A stretch of 64,000 nt of DNA from Phragmites australis (lineage: Eukaryota; Streptophyta; Magnoliopsida; Poales; Poaceae), in assembly GCF_958298935.1 (NCBI RefSeq), contig NC_084925.1:15311001-15375000 (forward strand). Reading direction: 5' to 3'. The translations under genes and the position numbers were made by a program. Below the pieces are notes generated by a model. The model saw only the letters and a list, made by a program, of their open reading frames with translations, did not search any database and was not told the origin of the DNA. Positions 1-10,796 of the stretch are shown one piece after another. How positions within the stretch are numbered: position 1 is the stretch's first letter; the number at the start of each line of letters is the position of its first letter.

Positions 1-624
1 TAGAAAGCTGCTCAATTGTTCAGACATATTTTCGTGGTACTCGGCATCGATTTAACCTTCAAACCGACGTTACCCTAACAAAGATGGCATCGATTTAACC
101 TTCAAACTGACGTTACCTGTGCCTGCCATCCTTGGTCGTCACACGATACGTTCCTCAGAAAATGTAAGAAAATCCTGCTAAAGCATCCTCCGTAGCACAC
201 GTTAACAAGAGATGAGTCAAACCTGTTGAAGATTGCGTCATTGCCACCGCCGCCACCACCTGACTGGGGAGTAGCTGGTTCTACGAATTTCCGGAAAGTT
301 CTGTCCTCAATGTGAAGGAGTATTATTCAGCTACTATAATCAGCTGAGAAAACATTCAGTTTTACTACTTGTGCAACGACTTGAGTTACTCAAGCATCAG
401 AAGAAGTTCACAGTTGAATCCTCAGCACCGAAGAACTATACTGTAGCTGGCAAGCACATCATTTGTAAGTCCATTCAACGGAACGGCTTAGGAAAGAAAC
501 ACGACGGTCCTGCTACTACTACAAGAAGAAGAGCAGCCAGCCGTCCGTACGGATCGGAAATCGATTGGTGAGCACGCCGGAGGAACTGATCTTTTATTTT
601 CCGGCCTAGCTACCTTGACAAGGA
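1..624. other. intergenic, no gene recognised
   Basis: I see no supported coding region here. Short open frames lack recognisable motifs. A stretch near 1-120 repeats the phrase 'catcgatttaaccttcaaac' twice about 50 bases apart, a small direct repeat. Confidence 0.5.
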
Positions 625-1249
625 ACGCAACGCACGCTGCCAGTTGATTGGGCCTGTTTGAGATATGTGTATTATTCTATTTAATATTAGATTCTACTTG
701 GAGACATACTTCATCGTTGTTTACTGATGTTACTTATGAAATGTGATGTAGTGCTAGAACCTTGCTATAACACATAATCTATAAGAATGATATAGCCCAC
801 AAGAGATTGATGAAGAAAACAACTCGATTGAGTAACAACCTACAACTGTGCAAATCTAAGAGGAAGTCATTTGATTGATGAAGTCAAGCTTCTGCAAGAG
901 TGATCTGATCGATGTCGTGGAAGTAGCTCCTTAGATATAGTCGAAGTCAAGGATGTAGTCGTAGTGCCAGTGCATGAGCGGTTGCGCAATTACGCTGCCC
1001 AGAAACCTTATTGCCACCCCTCGTGCAGGTTTCACGATAGTAATGGTTTGGAGATACAGCTCACCCTTAACCTCTGTGCACGCTAAGGAGAAGGCCGGCG
1101 AGGTTCAGCAGCTCAACACAAAAACACAGCAATTCCGAGGACAGAAAGACAAATAGGATTGATTTGTTCGTAGCCTTGTTGCCCCGCAAAAAGCTCTGTA
1201 AGCCTGGACATCTCCTGGACTTGCACATGGTCATGAAGGGGTTGTCAAA

Positions 1250-1626
1250 TCAGCTGTCCCCGAGGCCGACGTCGGGCGTGTCACCATCAATGGCGAAGAT
1301 CTCTCGCAGCGCTTTGGCTTTGCGACATCGTACAAGCACGCCCCTGCATGCGTCCATGAAGCCTATGCCGCACTCGCACCACATGACGAGCTCAGTGCCC
1401 ACAATGGTGTCAGTGCCAGGGCACTCAATGAGGAATGGCTCGGCCATGACCCTCGGCGTGTCCATGAGCACCACGCGCCCGGGTGCACGTCGGCAGCATA
1501 GAACCGCAATAGCACGAAGCACACCCTTGACTTGATGTCCGACACCATCACGCGTGTGCACGTTGCCAGGGGGCATAGGAGCAGCAGCAGATGGGGCACG
1601 CTGGCTGCTGCCCCCACTACGTCCAT
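1250..1626 (-). pseudogene. unrecognised GC-rich gene remnant, copy 1
   Basis: This is a minus-strand reading frame starting with ATG at 1626, about 79 bp downstream of a TATA box. The N-terminal part begins MDVVGAAAS and has a leucine-rich hydrophobic stretch (LLLLLCPL) and a segment FYAADVHPG. That frame stops near 1363. The adjacent frame continues with VVLMDTPRVMAEPFL and ends ...DTPDVGLGDS at 1250, so a frameshift near 1460 breaks the gene. GC-rich third positions support past coding. I do not recognise the family. A C-terminal segment with spaced cysteines (ECPG..., WCEC, DACR) loosely recalls a small zinc finger, but the spacing fits no family I can defend. The copy at 5407-5834 shares the same architecture. 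Confidence 0.4.
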
Positions 1627-1704
1627 CACGCACCCTTAGCGCACTCTCTCTGTGTACTCTGCGTGCTCTCATGTGCGAGCTCAAGCTCTGTGGCTGTGTG
1701 GGAG

Positions 1705-1712
1705 CTTATATA
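1705..1712 (-). promoter_or_regulatory. TATA box of gene remnant copy 1
   Basis: TATATAAG is read on the minus strand, about 79 bp upstream of the ATG at 1626. That leaves room for a short 5' leader. The same box and spacing are kept in the duplicate at 5902-5909. Confidence 0.55.
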
Positions 1713-1869
1713 GGCAGTTGTAGGATACTAGTAATGGCTGAAATTATCCTCAAATAACATGCATAAGCATCACTAGTAACCACTTAGTAAACAGACATAA
1801 ACAACACTAAAAACTGCTGAAATAAATAACAATTAACCTTATTAATTGTCACTTATGGCTAGCACAAAT

Positions 1870-3207
1870 CTAAACTATAAAAGCATGAGTAAAACAATCC
1901 TATACGTATCTCAAAAAATATCCACGAAACAACCAACACCCTCGGATCTGTCAACATCCAACAAATCCAACAAACAAGATTCGTTTTATGGCGTTTCATT
2001 CAATCCAATAGCCGAGAATGAGTTGTCATCAACCATTGCAAATCATATGTTCACACCAACAAGCGTACACGTAACTATCTAAATCCTAAGATCTGAATCC
2101 AATGGTCGAGATTGCGTTGTCCCTCCATCATTCCCTCACTTATTTGAGACATCATTGATTTTCATTGACTTACTCCCTAAAATTTGCTCTCATTAATCCT
2201 GATTGTTAATTTCCTTCCAAAAAAAGACTATGCAATCAACTGGATATCAGATTTGCCCCCTAATCCCCCCAGATGTGGTCAGTTTCATATTTCTTCCCAC
2301 ACGCACTGTCAATTTGGAAACTTTAGTCAATCAATCAATTAGTTCTCACAGACTTGCACCATACCCTCCCTGATTAATATGGACGCTTTTCCCCCCCTCT
2401 ACACCTACCTCCTCCCCTCCCCCTATCCAAACCAATGATGAGCGACCTCCTCAGCATTTTCACATGTGCTCTGTCACTGTTCAGGGCCTAGAGCACCATT
2501 CCTCATAGCCATGCCAACCCATTGCTGGCTTGCTTAGCTTCCCCATTTTGGAGCGGTGTCCCAACATGTGTGTTGTCCTCCTGCTCCTGCCACCTTCGAC
2601 CAATAGCTAGCGAACAACGCAACTCGAGGGACATACATTCATCTACACGAACGACGAGATCGCAATCATCCATGGTCACTTTGCCCATCATGCCCTCCCT
2701 TCATCTTAACGGTTTCACGCGGTGATCAATATTACTTGGCCCATTGTTTGGAGACCATTGACATTGCTATAGGCACCTCTTAAGTAGCAGCTTTCCACCA
2801 GAAGATGGAGGATTCTAAGGCTTTAGGTTGGATTTGATCGAATATTTGAAAGGGATGTACATGAATATTGCTTGAAGGTTTATATAGTAGGGCAAGTGGT
2901 TCAAATGTGTTTGGTTCATGGCCACAAGTGGTGACAAAAAAGTGTTAGATACGCTATATTTGGGTATTGCTATCTGGCACATGGTTCCTTCAATTGGTGG
3001 TACTATTTTCATTGGTTGTAATGAGCTATTTGATTATCTTATACTTCACAAGTTGTGTTATTATACAACTTAATTTGCTCTCAAAACATGCATCATCATA
3101 TTTTGTTACTTGGTTTACGTTAACTCGGAATATAACAGGTGTTCGCATAATTCAGAAACCATAGTTGTACAATTGCTTGTGCATGTCGCACATGCATAGT
3201 TGCTAGT
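1870..3207. other. segment absent from the duplicate copy; nothing recognised
   Basis: Sequence to the left (to ~1869) and right (from ~3208) of this 1.3 kb block is contiguous in the other copy of the duplication (junction near 6054). The block was therefore either inserted in copy 1 or deleted from copy 2. It is AT-rich, lacks recognisable coding motifs, and shows no clear terminal repeats. The pentamer GCTAG occurs near both edges (1858 and 3202), but it is too short and not cleanly placed to call a target duplication. Confidence 0.45.
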
Positions 3208-3290
3208 AGAAAGAGAAATAGCTTTGGAACTTTTAGAATTAGGCCTCTTGATAAGCCAAAATCTAAAAATCCCCCACCAATTCCAAAGCG
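3208..3290. repeat. short block matching 6055-6130
   Basis: The phrases 'agaaagagaaatagctttg' and 'ggcctcttgataagccaaa' recur in the same order at 6055-6130. There they directly follow the right end of duplication copy 2. This block therefore belongs to the same duplicated segment, separated here by the 1.3-kb block. Confidence 0.7.
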
Positions 3291-3299
3291 ATCAGCAAG

Positions 3300-4620
3300 A
3301 CACTAAAAGAATCAGTGTGAAGTTGAGTTGTTAATATACTAGCCTTTTCTTATGAGTCCCGTATGGGTTGAACTTACACCTAGAATAACAAGATCCATCT
3401 TTCCACAGCTTTTGAGGCTTTGAATTCACAACTTTGTGTGGACAAATGTCACCTGAAATCTCACTGAAATCTCAACTAATACTAGGCTGCCAAGATAACC
3501 TCGTCTAAATGGAGCATTAATGATCTATTCACATATCTTCTCATGAGCTTTCTATGAGAATGCCCTATTCTCATAAACTACGACCAAACAGTTAAGCTCA
3601 AGTAGGTGTCTTCCTTCAAGACATCCTGTAGTCTAAACGAAAGACATTAAGGCTTTATGCCAACCTTATATACAGTAAAAAGTACTTTGTCTTTTGAACA
3701 TGGGTACATGTATATAATTTACTCTTTTGTTACACCATCAACTTGTTTTTCCGATTACCTATGTCATGGGATCTCCGATCAAAAGGATAGGTTACCATCA
3801 TGATGCAACTCAAGTGGGCCTCATACCCATGTCCTTAGATGCCACAGAAAACACATTTCGTGGTAATCCCTTTGTAAAAGGGTCTGCCAGATTTTTCTCA
3901 TTAAGCACATAGATCATAGCTATTATTACCTAGTTTTCTATTTTTTTTTATAGTTTTAAGCCTACGCTTCACATGTTTGTTGGACTTGGAATTATCCTTT
4001 GTATTCATAACATGAGCTAGCATTGAATGGTTATCACAATACATGAGGGTTGCCGTTATTGGTTTCTCAACCAATGGTAAGTCCATGAGTAGCTCTCTAA
4101 TCCACTTAGCCTCAATAATTAGTGCTACAAGTTTAGCTTCCATGGTTGATCGCGTCAAAATAGTCTTTTTACAAGACTTCCATGAAACTATAGACCAGCC
4201 AAAGTGGACACATAACCACTCGTGGCTTTGATCTCATCCGCATCTGAGATCCAATTAAAATCACTATATCCTTCTAACACAAAAGGTTGAGCAGAATAGT
4301 GAATTCCATATGAGGTTGTTCCTCTCAAATAGCGCAACTCTCTCTCAAGTGCCTACCAATGATCATCTCCTGGGTTATACGTGAACCGACTCAATTTGCT
4401 CACAGCAAAACAAATGTCGAGACATGTGGAACCATAATTGGTGAATATCTCAATTGATCTTTTCCCTATCCTTTGTATTTTCAAAGTTTCACGCTCGCAT
4501 CATAGGGAGTCAGTGAGACCTTGCAGTCCTCAAAGCCAAAACGACTAAGAATCTTCTTCGTATAATGGGATTAATTCAAAGTAATATCATAACCATTCTT
4601 GATCAATTTAATATTCATAT
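3300..4620 (-). mobile_element. Ty1/copia retrotransposon fragment (3' part of pol)
   Basis: On the minus strand, the end of reverse transcriptase is readable at about 4620-4480 (NGYDITLN, then KILSRFGFEDCKVS). RNase H follows at 4158-3901, with STMEAKLVAL, EAKWIRELLMDLP, YCDNHSMLAH and KHVKRR. A tail at about 3900-3840 carries NLADPFTKGL, the usual C-terminal signature of copia polyproteins. Stops and frameshifts break the frame. Gag, protease, integrase and most of RT are missing, and no LTR pair was found, so this is a decayed fragment. The left limit is set by the neighbouring repeat block and is approximate. Confidence 0.85.
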
Positions 4621-4864
4621 GAGAAACCAAATTGAAATGTGCCTTGGTTTATATGTGATGAGTGATTGACAAGTGTGTTGATTTGGTTTGATGATTTTTG
4701 GATTGCATGAGAATGTATATGTACTGCAATTATGATCATGACTAACCAAAGTTGCAGAGGAAATAAAGTTGGTGTGTTTGTTTCTAAGTCCAGGAAAATT
4801 GTACACGCCGTATGATCCGGTGCTGATGAAAATGAACATGCCGGATGGTCTAGCGTTCAGATGG
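4621..4864. other. no gene recognised
   Basis: Short AT-rich spacer between the copia fragment and duplication copy 2. I see nothing supportable in it. Confidence 0.4.
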
Positions 4865-5406
4865 TGTGCACGCTGGAATGTTTGAAATATGCATACTATT
4901 CTATTTAATATCAGATTTTACTTCGAGGCATAATTCATAGTTGTTTGCTGATGCAAAGTGATCTATTGCTAGTAGCTTGCTATAACACATAATCGATAAG
5001 AATGACATGGGCTCACAATCGAGATTGATGAAGAAAACGACTTGATTCAGTGATGACCTACATCCATGCAGACTAAAGAGGAAGTCGTTGGGTTGATAAA
5101 GTCGAGCTTTTGCAAGAGCGATTTGATTGATGTTGTGGAAGCAGCTCCTTGGACGTAGTCGAAGTGACAGTCATGAAACCTTATTGCTGCCCCCTCATGC
5201 AGGCTTCACGACGGTAACGGCTCGGAGATACCTCCCACCCTCAACCTCGGTGCACGCCAAGGAGAGGGCATGTGAGGTTCAGTAGCTCAACACAAAAAAC
5301 ACATCAATTTTGAAAAGAGAAAGATGAATAGGATTTATTCGTTAGTAGCTTTGTTGCCTTGCAAAACAGATTTACAAGACTGGACATCTCCAGGACTTGC
5401 ATATGG

Positions 5407-5834
5407 TCATGAAGGGGGTAGTCGGACCGGTTGCTCCCAAGGCCGTGGTCGAGCATGTCTCCATTGACGATGAAGTTTTCCCATAGTGCTCGGCTTTGTG
5501 ACATCCCTCGAGCACGCCCCTGCGTGCTTCCATGAAGCCCATGGCGCTCCCGCCACATGGCGAGCTCGCTCGGTGACGATGTCGGTGCTGATGCACTCCC
5601 TGAGGAAAGGCTTGACCATGACCCTCGGCGTGTCCATGAGAACCACGCATCTCTAGGCGCACGATGCGAACACCCTCCACGCGCCTGGGTGCACGTCGGC
5701 GGCGTAGAACCACCGTAGTACAGCGCACGCCGCTGACTCGATATGCGACAGCAGCACACGCGTGCACGCTACTAGGGGGCATAGGAGGAGCAGCAGCAGA
5801 CGGGGCACACAGCCACCGCCGCCGCCACATCCAT
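5407..5834 (-). pseudogene. unrecognised GC-rich gene remnant, copy 2
   Basis: This is the duplicate of the remnant at 1250-1626. It starts with ATG at 5834 (MDVAAAVAV), then frameshifts within the leucine stretch. It carries the counterpart of FYAADVHPG, an extra ~30 bases before MVLMDTPRVMVKPFL, and further frame changes after it. The C-terminus differs from copy 1 because the stop used there is lost. Both copies retain the same upstream TATA box. Frame is not maintained in either copy, so neither is likely to make a full protein. Family not recognised. Confidence 0.4.
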
Positions 5835-5901
5835 CGCGCTCGCCCTTAGTGCACTTTGCGTTCTCTCGTGTGCGAGCTCGAGCTCTGTGGCTGCGCGTGA
5901 G

Positions 5902-5909
5902 CTTATATA
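5902..5909 (-). promoter_or_regulatory. TATA box of gene remnant copy 2
   Basis: TATATAAG on the minus strand about 68 bp upstream of the ATG at 5834, matching the box at 1705-1712. Confidence 0.5.
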
Positions 5910-6054
5910 GGAAGGTAATGACTGAAATTATCCTTAATTAATAGACATAAACATCAGTAGTAACTGCTTAGTAAACGGTCATAAACAACACTAAAAATCG
6001 TTGAAATAAACAAAAATTAACCTCATTAAGTAGCACTTATGACCGGTACAAATG

Positions 6055-6130
6055 GAAAGAGAAATAGCTTTGAGTTTTCAGAATTTGGCCTCTTGATAAG
6101 CCAAATTCTAACAGGGCCAACCTATTCCGA
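6055..6130. repeat. short block matching 3208-3290
   Basis: See 3208-3290. Here the block is joined to duplication copy 2 with no intervening sequence. Confidence 0.7.
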
Positions 6131-6191
6131 GTTTCTGACGATACGGTTTGCCTCACATATAGATGCCAAAACAAACCATTTCGTGCGTTCC

Positions 6192-6206
6192 AAGGATGGC
6201 TCGTGT
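6192..6206. repeat. target site duplication of LINE (left)
   Basis: AAGGATGGCTCGTGT, identical to 6937-6951. Confidence 0.85.
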
Positions 6207-6936
6207 GAGGGATTTTTTTTTCCTTTGGTTAGCATCTTGGTTTTATTTGCCTTCAGAAAACTATGAAAGCTGGCTTTTACTACTCCTGACCTTAGAAAAA
6301 TTGATCCTCTCTCGAAATTTCTTTGGGAATGGGTTTCTTCCCAAGATGAATATCCGTGATAAACATTTAAGGCGTCATTGGCTCTTAACAATGTCTACTG
6401 TTCAGCTCATGCTGAGTATAAATTAGAGTTCCTTTCTGATCTGTCTTGTTTCTGCTCACTTGTTCTCCCTTTGTTAGTGGGTGATGGTTTATTCATTTTA
6501 AGATCTGCCTATGAACTTAAGCAAGGAAAATTTTCTGCGAGGTCCTCAAGACTTGCTTCAGTTAATCAAATTCTGTCTGCGCGTCAACAACATCCTGTTC
6601 AGAATGGTGGCCCTTTGATACTTCCTCATCCAGCTGAGGCTCAGACCCCTCCTGTGGATGAAGATGCATGTTTCTCCAGTTTTCTCGTTTCAAGCTATAT
6701 GTGTTGGCTTCTTATTTGTTTGGAGGTTGTTTTTTCTATTTTTATACGCTCGTGGCTGGTCTGCTTTGGTTAGTCTTTTTGTTTAGGTTGTCGTTTGCTG
6801 GTTTGATGTCTAGCTGTAATCTGTGCAGCTTGGTGCTTAGCTCTGTATTTTCCTGTCTAGTTCACAAACTCTGGGTGTAACAAATTAATATTCCGTTATT
6901 TGATAATGAAAATGGGGAATTCCCAGTGGTCGAAAA
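6207..6936 (+). mobile_element. 5'-truncated LINE (L1-type non-LTR retrotransposon)
   Basis: The 730-bp insert is flanked by a perfect 15-bp direct repeat, the usual length for target-primed reverse transcription. It ends with 'aatgaaaatggggaattccc' followed closely by an A-run (cgaaaaa), the type of 3' end seen in plant LINEs. No LTRs or terminal inverted repeats are present. Open frames at 6378-6773 and 6668-6880 end in hydrophobic stretches, but I do not recognise an RT or endonuclease domain. This is consistent with a heavily 5'-truncated copy containing only the end of the last ORF and the 3' UTR. A retrocopied cellular transcript is the alternative. Confidence 0.75.
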
Positions 6937-6951
6937 AAGGATGGCTCGTGT
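6937..6951. repeat. target site duplication of LINE (right)
   Basis: Identical to 6192-6206; directly follows the A-run. Confidence 0.85.
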
Positions 6952-7689
6952 ACCCTGTAGTATGTCTGCTAGGACTGCGCGATACAGTATAATCGCCCTT
7001 TTGCATCACAGGTCAGATGGTTGCTATCGGTTGTGTTAGCGTTATGCTAAAGATTTATTGTTTAAGCTGGTTGCGAAATTTGCTGGAACTGGTACGGAGT
7101 CGCTAAATATCTTGTTGTTTAAGTTGGTTGCACCATGGCCATCTCCATCTTCCAGCACCATGGGCCTTTTCAGTTCTCCGACCACGCCAAGCACAAGCAA
7201 GCATATAAACCTCACACGAGACAAGTCGCGTTCAGAACCGGCGGCAGGACACACAGGACAGAATCCCTCCCCCATACGGCGCGAGTGGACTTGGGCCCGA
7301 ATCCCTCTCGTTCAGGATAATAAAAGCAGCGAGTACTCCACAAGACTTTAGGGACGAACCGGGAGGATAATATGTCCATTGTTTCAAAGCAGGAGAAACC
7401 AAAACCGGCCTGTAAATAAGTCAAGACTTGACTGTTCCAATCGTCCTTTTGGCGCACTTTCCAAGCTCCTACTTGCGAGTACTCTTGTACTCTTGTTTCG
7501 TGATGTGAGTTGGTGATCAACTTTCAGCTTTCCTTAAAAAAAAAAAATTGAAAAACGACCAACTTTCTGCTTTGAACCATGCATGCAGAAAATGATCAAC
7601 TTTTTTTGGGCTTCTCCAAGGAGTAACGGCTGTGCAAAGTAGATTTTGGCATTTTGCGCCCTGTTGGAGTTGTTAGCACCTGATCGCAG
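6952..7689. other. no gene recognised
   Basis: Moderately GC-rich spacer with overlapping short frames on both strands but no domain I recognise. An A-run lies at about 7535-7547 with no target duplication found around it. Confidence 0.4.
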
Positions 7690-9420
7690 GTTCTAGCGTT
7701 AATTCAGAATAGCTTATTTGATAACTTTTATTAGGGATAGGTAAAAATTTCTATCACTTTATATCAGTGACCGCTGAGATCCATTATTAATGATATATAT
7801 TAGTGACAGATTTATATTTATATTTAGATTTGTTATTAATGGCTATATATCATTGACAGATCATGCTCAGACGTGTCACTGATATATGATTTAAAAAACA
7901 AAAGAAAGAGAAATATTTTTGGCCTCAAAAAATATTTTGACATCCGACCAGTCATAAGCTAGTCACTCGATCACATACCTGACCAATCACAGGTCATGTG
8001 TACGGTTCGTAGCACTCGAAACTCAGATCTCTCAGTTCGTGCAATCCGTCCTTACCATTCCACCACAGAGATACTAGTGATGATAATATGATATATTTTT
8101 CTTTCGATCCTTATTTCCTAAAACTTTATTATAATTATCTAGGTCTTTAAATGACCTTAAATTAAAAAGTTATCAACTACAAGTGATAGGTATCGTCGAG
8201 TTCTACAATATATATATTGTCTTTATTCAACTCCGTATGAAAAAATCTATGTCTAATCCATGAAATGTTTAGTAAAACAACCATAACTTTACATACGGAG
8301 TCTGATTTGGACGTTCGACCTCTACTTTCAAAGCTAATGAGAAGACGCATCCGAAAAAATAAAATTCTTTAGACCTATATCTTTCTTGACTAAAAAAGGC
8401 TCAGAAGACCCTCGACAGGATATCTGAAGTTTTTTTTTATCGAAAATTGACCTTCTCTAATTTGTCTAAAATTTTTTGGAGACACCAGTGTACATCTGAA
8501 AGTCAGTGATGCACAGACGTTTCTTCAATCTGAGTTACCAAACTCACGATAAAAATCTTTGAATTTGGAGTTTTTAACTTTGTGACACTATATGTGATTT
8601 TCGCAAGCATTTATACTAGTTTTACACTAGATGTAACAGTTTAGTTTATGGTTTTCTTTGATAGGTTTTAGACATTTATTTGTGCATCAATATAGTTTCA
8701 AATAAAAAAAGTGATCAACTACAAAGTTATGGATCTCGTCGAGGGCTATAATTTTTATATAAAGTTTATCTTCATCCGACCCCGTATAGAAAAGTTATGG
8801 ATTTTTGAAATGAGCTGCATTTAATCATCAACGACGGCTTATAGCTATCGCTTGTCACTAATGACTCACTCGAGCATGTCTATGAGCACTCAATCATTAG
8901 TGAGGGTGATAATTATGACTCGTCATTGATGACTTTCACATTATTGATTGGTAATAGTTATCACCCATCACTACTGACCGATCAAAATTTTATAAAATGT
9001 TCAAGATTCTAACTAGTCATTAGTAATGGGTAATAACTATTACTCATCCCTAATAACTTTCACATTAGTAATGGATCATTGTTGTCACCTATCACTAACG
9101 ATGGGTCGAAATCTCTAAAGTGCTCGAGGTTCTGACTAATCATTAGTGATATGTGACAATTATTATCTGTCACTAATGATTTTCATATTAGTGATAGGTT
9201 ATAGTTATCACCTATCATTAATGACTGGCTTGGCACTGTGTGAGCTAGATGCTATCTTTTATGAAGTGCGTCATCTGTACCTATTACTAATGATTGCTAT
9301 CATGTGAGTTGTCATTACAGTCTTAGTGACAAATGGTTTCATCTCCTGTCACAAATAATATGTTATTAGTAACCGATTTTAGCTGAATCTCGGTCCAAAA
9401 TCATATTAGTGATAAGTCAT
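7690..9420. mobile_element. CACTA-like non-autonomous element region (subterminal repeats)
   Basis: Many short direct and inverted copies of motifs such as 'cattagtgatgggt' and 'atcacctatcactaatgac' occur, densest at 7750-7900 and 8820-9420. Such clustered subterminal repeats are typical of grass CACTA (En/Spm) elements. The middle (8090-8800) is unique and non-coding. I could not find a terminal CACTA...TAGTG inverted repeat or a 3-bp target duplication, so the boundaries and the class are tentative. Confidence 0.4.
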
Positions 9421-9944
9421 CATTAGTCCTACTTACTCCATCTCGCGTCGAAAAGGGTCCCTTTGCACTGAGGCAGAAAACTAACGTTGATGGAATGTGC
9501 TGTGGGCACCAGGGTTATTATACAATTCTTTTTAATTATGTCAGGGCGGAATGTCTGTAGCCAACTTTGGTTTAGCTTTGACCACAGATTACTACTATAT
9601 GAACAAACTATGTACGCGGAGAGGTGTGATCGACATAAAAATGGTGTCAAATTGTCAATAGATGTCTAGTAAAAAAACACTTTAGAAATGTGTGCTTATT
9701 TAAATACCAATCAAAGATGCGCCTCATAGACTTCACAGGTTCTAACATCAAGTATATTTTACAAAGCGGATAGAGCAAATAATGTGTGGAACGAAACATC
9801 CTATACAAGCCCGTCGTCGGACAGTTCAGCAGAGCTCTTTAAATTCTGTACCCTGCTTCAAGTTGTTGCTCACTATTTTTAAGAACGTGATTGGTTGTTC
9901 GCATAATAGTTTGGTAAATATGTATAATCATAGAAGATACATAT
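9421..9944. other. no gene recognised
   Basis: AT-rich spacer. The frames at 9429-9669 (both strands) are mirror frames of the same DNA without domain motifs. Confidence 0.4.
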
Positions 9945-10215
9945 TTGGTTGCCCATATATACTATTCTATCTTGACTCGGTAGATACAAATGTATACCTA
10001 TAGCCTATCTCGGGAAGGAGGCTCGGCAATCTCCATAGTTTGATCCAGCGGATGCAGGCTCTTGCAGGCCCACTTGTCAGTGTCACAAAATTATTTTCAT
10101 ATGAGCAACTAATCACAGTCTCAACTCTTACATCCACTCATGCGGTCTTATATTTAATTAACTAAATAGAAACTCAGCTCAGTCTGTCCATACAGATACA
10201 ACTAACCAAACACTC
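9945..10215. mobile_element. possible Tourist/Harbinger-type MITE
   Basis: The left end reads 'tttggttgcccatat' and the right end 'atacaactaaccaaac'; the outermost bases are imperfect inverted repeats (tttggttg / caactaaccaaa). The length (~270 bp), AT content and 'ttggtt' termini resemble Tourist-like MITEs. The target duplication is not resolved, and the right end overlaps the 295-bp tandem duplication. Confidence 0.25.
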
Positions 10216-10501
10216 TTCTTTCAATAAATAAGACTCCACTCAGCATACTTCCCCTTATACTGCATATACGGTCTATGTAAGCAAAACCTATACAGGTAAC
10301 CAATCACACTCTTATGTATCCACCACTTATCCTCTGCCTTCCTCTTTCCTTCCGCTAACTTGTACATCCTTCTCCTCCTCCAGTGAGTCACGCAGCTGGA
10401 GATGAACTCTTCTCTGATGAGGATATAGCTCCTTTACATACACATAACGTGAACTCATTTCTCATTATTCATATTTTTTTCGTAAAGAATAGGATACTAC
10501 A
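10207..10501. repeat. 295-bp tandem duplication, unit 1
   Basis: Starts with 'caaacactcttctttcaata' and is nearly identical to 10502-10796. The last ~87 bases (from 10415) are a copy of the first bases of the element A LTR. Confidence 0.9.
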
Positions 10502-10796
10502 CAAACACTCTTCTTTCAATAAATAAGACTCCACTCGGCATACTTCCCCTTATACTGCATATACGGTCTATGTGAGCAAAACCTATACAGGTAACCAATC
10601 ACACTCTTATGTATCCACCACTTATCCTCTGCCTTCCTCTTTCCTTCCGCTAACTTTTACATCCTTCTCCTCCTCCAGTGAGTCACGCGGCCGGAGATGA
10701 ACTCTTCTCTGATGAGGATATAGCTCCTTTAGATACACATAACATGTACTCATTTCTCATTGTTCATTTTTTTTTTAAAGAATAGGATACTACAAA
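10502..10796. repeat. 295-bp tandem duplication, unit 2
   Basis: Second unit, offset exactly 295 bp, with only scattered substitutions and a small indel in a T-run. It contains the true left junction of element A at 10710, so the duplicated segment spans host flank plus LTR start. Confidence 0.9.
10705..10709. repeat. target site duplication of element A (left)
   Basis: TTCTC immediately before the TG of the LTR; matches 16853-16857. Confidence 0.65.

Larger units (their letters stand above)
625..1869. repeat. segmental duplication, copy 1
   Basis: This segment is collinear with about 4865-6050. Shared landmarks, in the same order, include 'gcttgctataacacataat', 'gagattgatgaagaaaac', the GC-rich block with the minus-strand gene remnant, the TATA box, and 'ggtcataaacaacactaaaa'-like sequence at the right end. 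Divergence is clear, with substitutions and small indels every few bases in places, so the duplication is old. The homology breaks at about 1869 and resumes at 3208, which in copy 2 is continuous. Confidence 0.8.
4865..6050. repeat. segmental duplication, copy 2
   Basis: Collinear with 625-1869, in direct orientation about 4.2 kb away. It contains the second copy of the broken minus-strand gene and its TATA box. At the right end it runs straight into the block (6055-6130) that in copy 1 lies at 3208. Confidence 0.8.

Noticed and set aside
1250..1684. FLZ-type or other small zinc-finger protein
   Set aside because: The cysteine spacing in the C-terminal half does not match the FLZ pattern closely enough, so it is left unassigned.
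10415..10501. LTR start of element A at 10415
   Set aside because: It is a copy produced by the 295-bp tandem duplication. Only the start at 10710 continues into the full LTR.
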